DNA of 64,000 nucleotides from Talinum fruticosum (lineage: Eukaryota > Streptophyta > Magnoliopsida > Caryophyllales > Talinaceae): NCBI GenBank assembly GCA_021018815.1, contig JAITYX010000008.1, positions 4,586,001-4,650,000 of the forward strand, written 5' to 3'. A program made the translations under genes and the position numbers. Shown here piece by piece: positions 62,985-64,000 of the stretch (positions are counted from its first letter, which is position 1; every line of letters starts with the position of its first letter). The notes below the pieces were generated by a model. The model was not told where the DNA came from and did not search any database. It worked only from the letters and a program-made list of their open reading frames with translations.

Positions 62985-64000
62985 TCAGCTTGAAGGAAGA
63001 TGGAGGCAGATTTGGGTGAACAAGGTTGAGGATGAAATCTCTCTTCCACTCATCATCGGGGCATTGATAAAACATAGAAAGGCTACTCGTGTCGAAGCTA
63101 ACTTCCTCACGACCATTGTTGCTTCAATTCTAGTGAGTCCGGGGATATTTATGACTTCATTGAACAAGTTCTTCTTTTGTTCACCAATCTCTATTTCACG
63201 AGCTATCAGTACTTGCTCATGTTGTTGGGTTGTAGACAAAGCACTTGCGATCATAGAAAGATGAGAATTCATACCATCCACAAAAGCACACAAGTTAGAA
63301 GACACATTATGAAAAGAAGTAGTTAAGTCCACAACCTCGTTCCTTCTCTTTTTGGCCTCCTTTCTTGCTTTTTTGGCAAGGCGTGGAGATGGTTGGGTAG
63401 ATTGTACAAACTCATCTTCGTCATCATTAAGATCTTCTCTATCCATGCTTAGATCAATAGGCTCTCGAACGGCTTCCTCTGCATAAGCTTCCACATAATC
63501 TTCACAAATATCTCCATTAGCTCTATCAAGCACCAAATATCTTCTCCAACTCATCAAGAAATGGAAAAGGAACACCCCACAATCCTTTTGCATTCTTATG
63601 GCTCTAAAAATAGAAAATTATAAAAGCACAAAATTAAACCAATAGAAACAAGAAACTCAAACAAAGAAACTAACACAAAGTAACAAAAAACTAGGAAAAA
63701 ATAATGAATGAAAAAGTAGGAAATTTACCTTAGCAAAGTCATCATAAGATTGCCTTTCACACTTGATCATTTTGGATGTGTCATCCCAAGCAAAGCCAGA
63801 AGTGCGGAGCATCTCATTGATCACATTGTACTTGTCCCGAAACCATTTGGTTTTTGAGTCAATGTGAGGGTTTGCCTTTAAACCACATCCAGGAAATTTT
63901 GCTTTCAACATGCTCTCTAATTTAAGTAAGTACCCACCTTTGAAATTCCCCTCACCTTTCCATTAAGGATCAGCTCTTAACTGCAACAACCCTTCTATGA
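62985..64000 (-). pseudogene. Broken Myb/SANT-like gene (Harbinger-associated type), partial
   Basis: Runs off the right end of the window. Exon pieces are 64000-63730 and 63603-62985, with a 126-bp GT-AG intron. The first encodes a Myb/SANT-like domain (GNFKGGYLLKLESMLKAKFP, then PHIDSKTKWFRDKYNVI). The second encodes KNAKGLWGVPFPFLDELEK, then an acidic stretch, a nuclear-signal-like KKARKEAKKRR and a helical C-terminus. This is the domain plan of L10-interacting MYB-like proteins and of the Myb-like protein of PIF/Harbinger transposons. Two lesions are visible: an in-frame TAA (plus-strand 63963-63965) before WKGEGNF, and a +1 shift around 63528-63529, after IFGA. It is therefore probably a decayed, transposon-derived copy, although a sequencing error for one lesion is possible. 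Confidence 0.72.

Noticed and set aside
1..64000. CRISPR arrays, rRNA, tRNA genes and bacterial-type operons
   Set aside because: No array with unique spacers, no clear tRNA cloverleaf and no rRNA motif was noticed. All gene structures are plant nuclear type. Short tRNA-like genes could still have been missed by eye.

Overview
This is nuclear DNA of a flowering plant, most likely a eudicot. Genes are split by GT-AG introns, intergenic DNA is long and AT-rich, there are long (AT)n microsatellites and small DNA-transposon derivatives, and every recognisable protein is plant-type. The species cannot be named from the sequence.

Layout. 1-9.8 kb: gene-poor AT-rich DNA with a foldback-like element at 4500-5232. 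9.85-15.6 kb (+): a GH31 alpha-xylosidase gene of the XYL1 type with three exons. 16.5-19.2 kb: non-coding DNA with ACGT/G-box motifs and an inverted pair of E2F-like sites. 20.5-21.5 kb (+): a CRF10/ERF118-type AP2/ERF factor (ERF-A). 21.5-31 kb: gene-poor, with a clean 593-bp hAT-type element. 31.7-33.5 kb (+): a second CRF-like factor (ERF-B) with one canonical and three divergent AP2-like repeats. 34.5-46 kb (-): a tandem TKPR2/CCR-like reductase cluster with two well-preserved copies, a decayed middle copy and an inverted exon fragment. 48.6-48.9 kb (-): a small unrecognised gene. 50.6-55.6 kb (-): an FLX-like coiled-coil gene. 58.2-59.9 kb (-): a one-B-box plus CCT gene (COL6/COL16, BBX14-17 type). 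63-64 kb (-): a broken Myb/SANT-like gene running off the window.

Gene order: from memory, Arabidopsis At1g68520 (BBX14), At1g68530 (KCS6), At1g68540 (TKPR2), At1g68550 (CRF10) and At1g68560 (XYL1) are consecutive. The window has the same families in the same linear order read backwards, without KCS6, with the CRF and TKPR genes expanded and two extra genes inserted. This is an ancestral neighbourhood rather than an operon. The individual roles are xyloglucan trimming, cytokinin/ethylene-type transcription control, sporopollenin precursor reduction and light/flowering-type regulation.

Main caveat: five otherwise well-conserved genes carry six apparent one-base losses, all in short homopolymers (two in XYL1, one each in ERF-A, ERF-B and both TKPR copies). 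Exon lengths become exact multiples of three if one base is allowed at each. Assembly homopolymer error looks likelier than six independent gene deaths, but only reads can decide.
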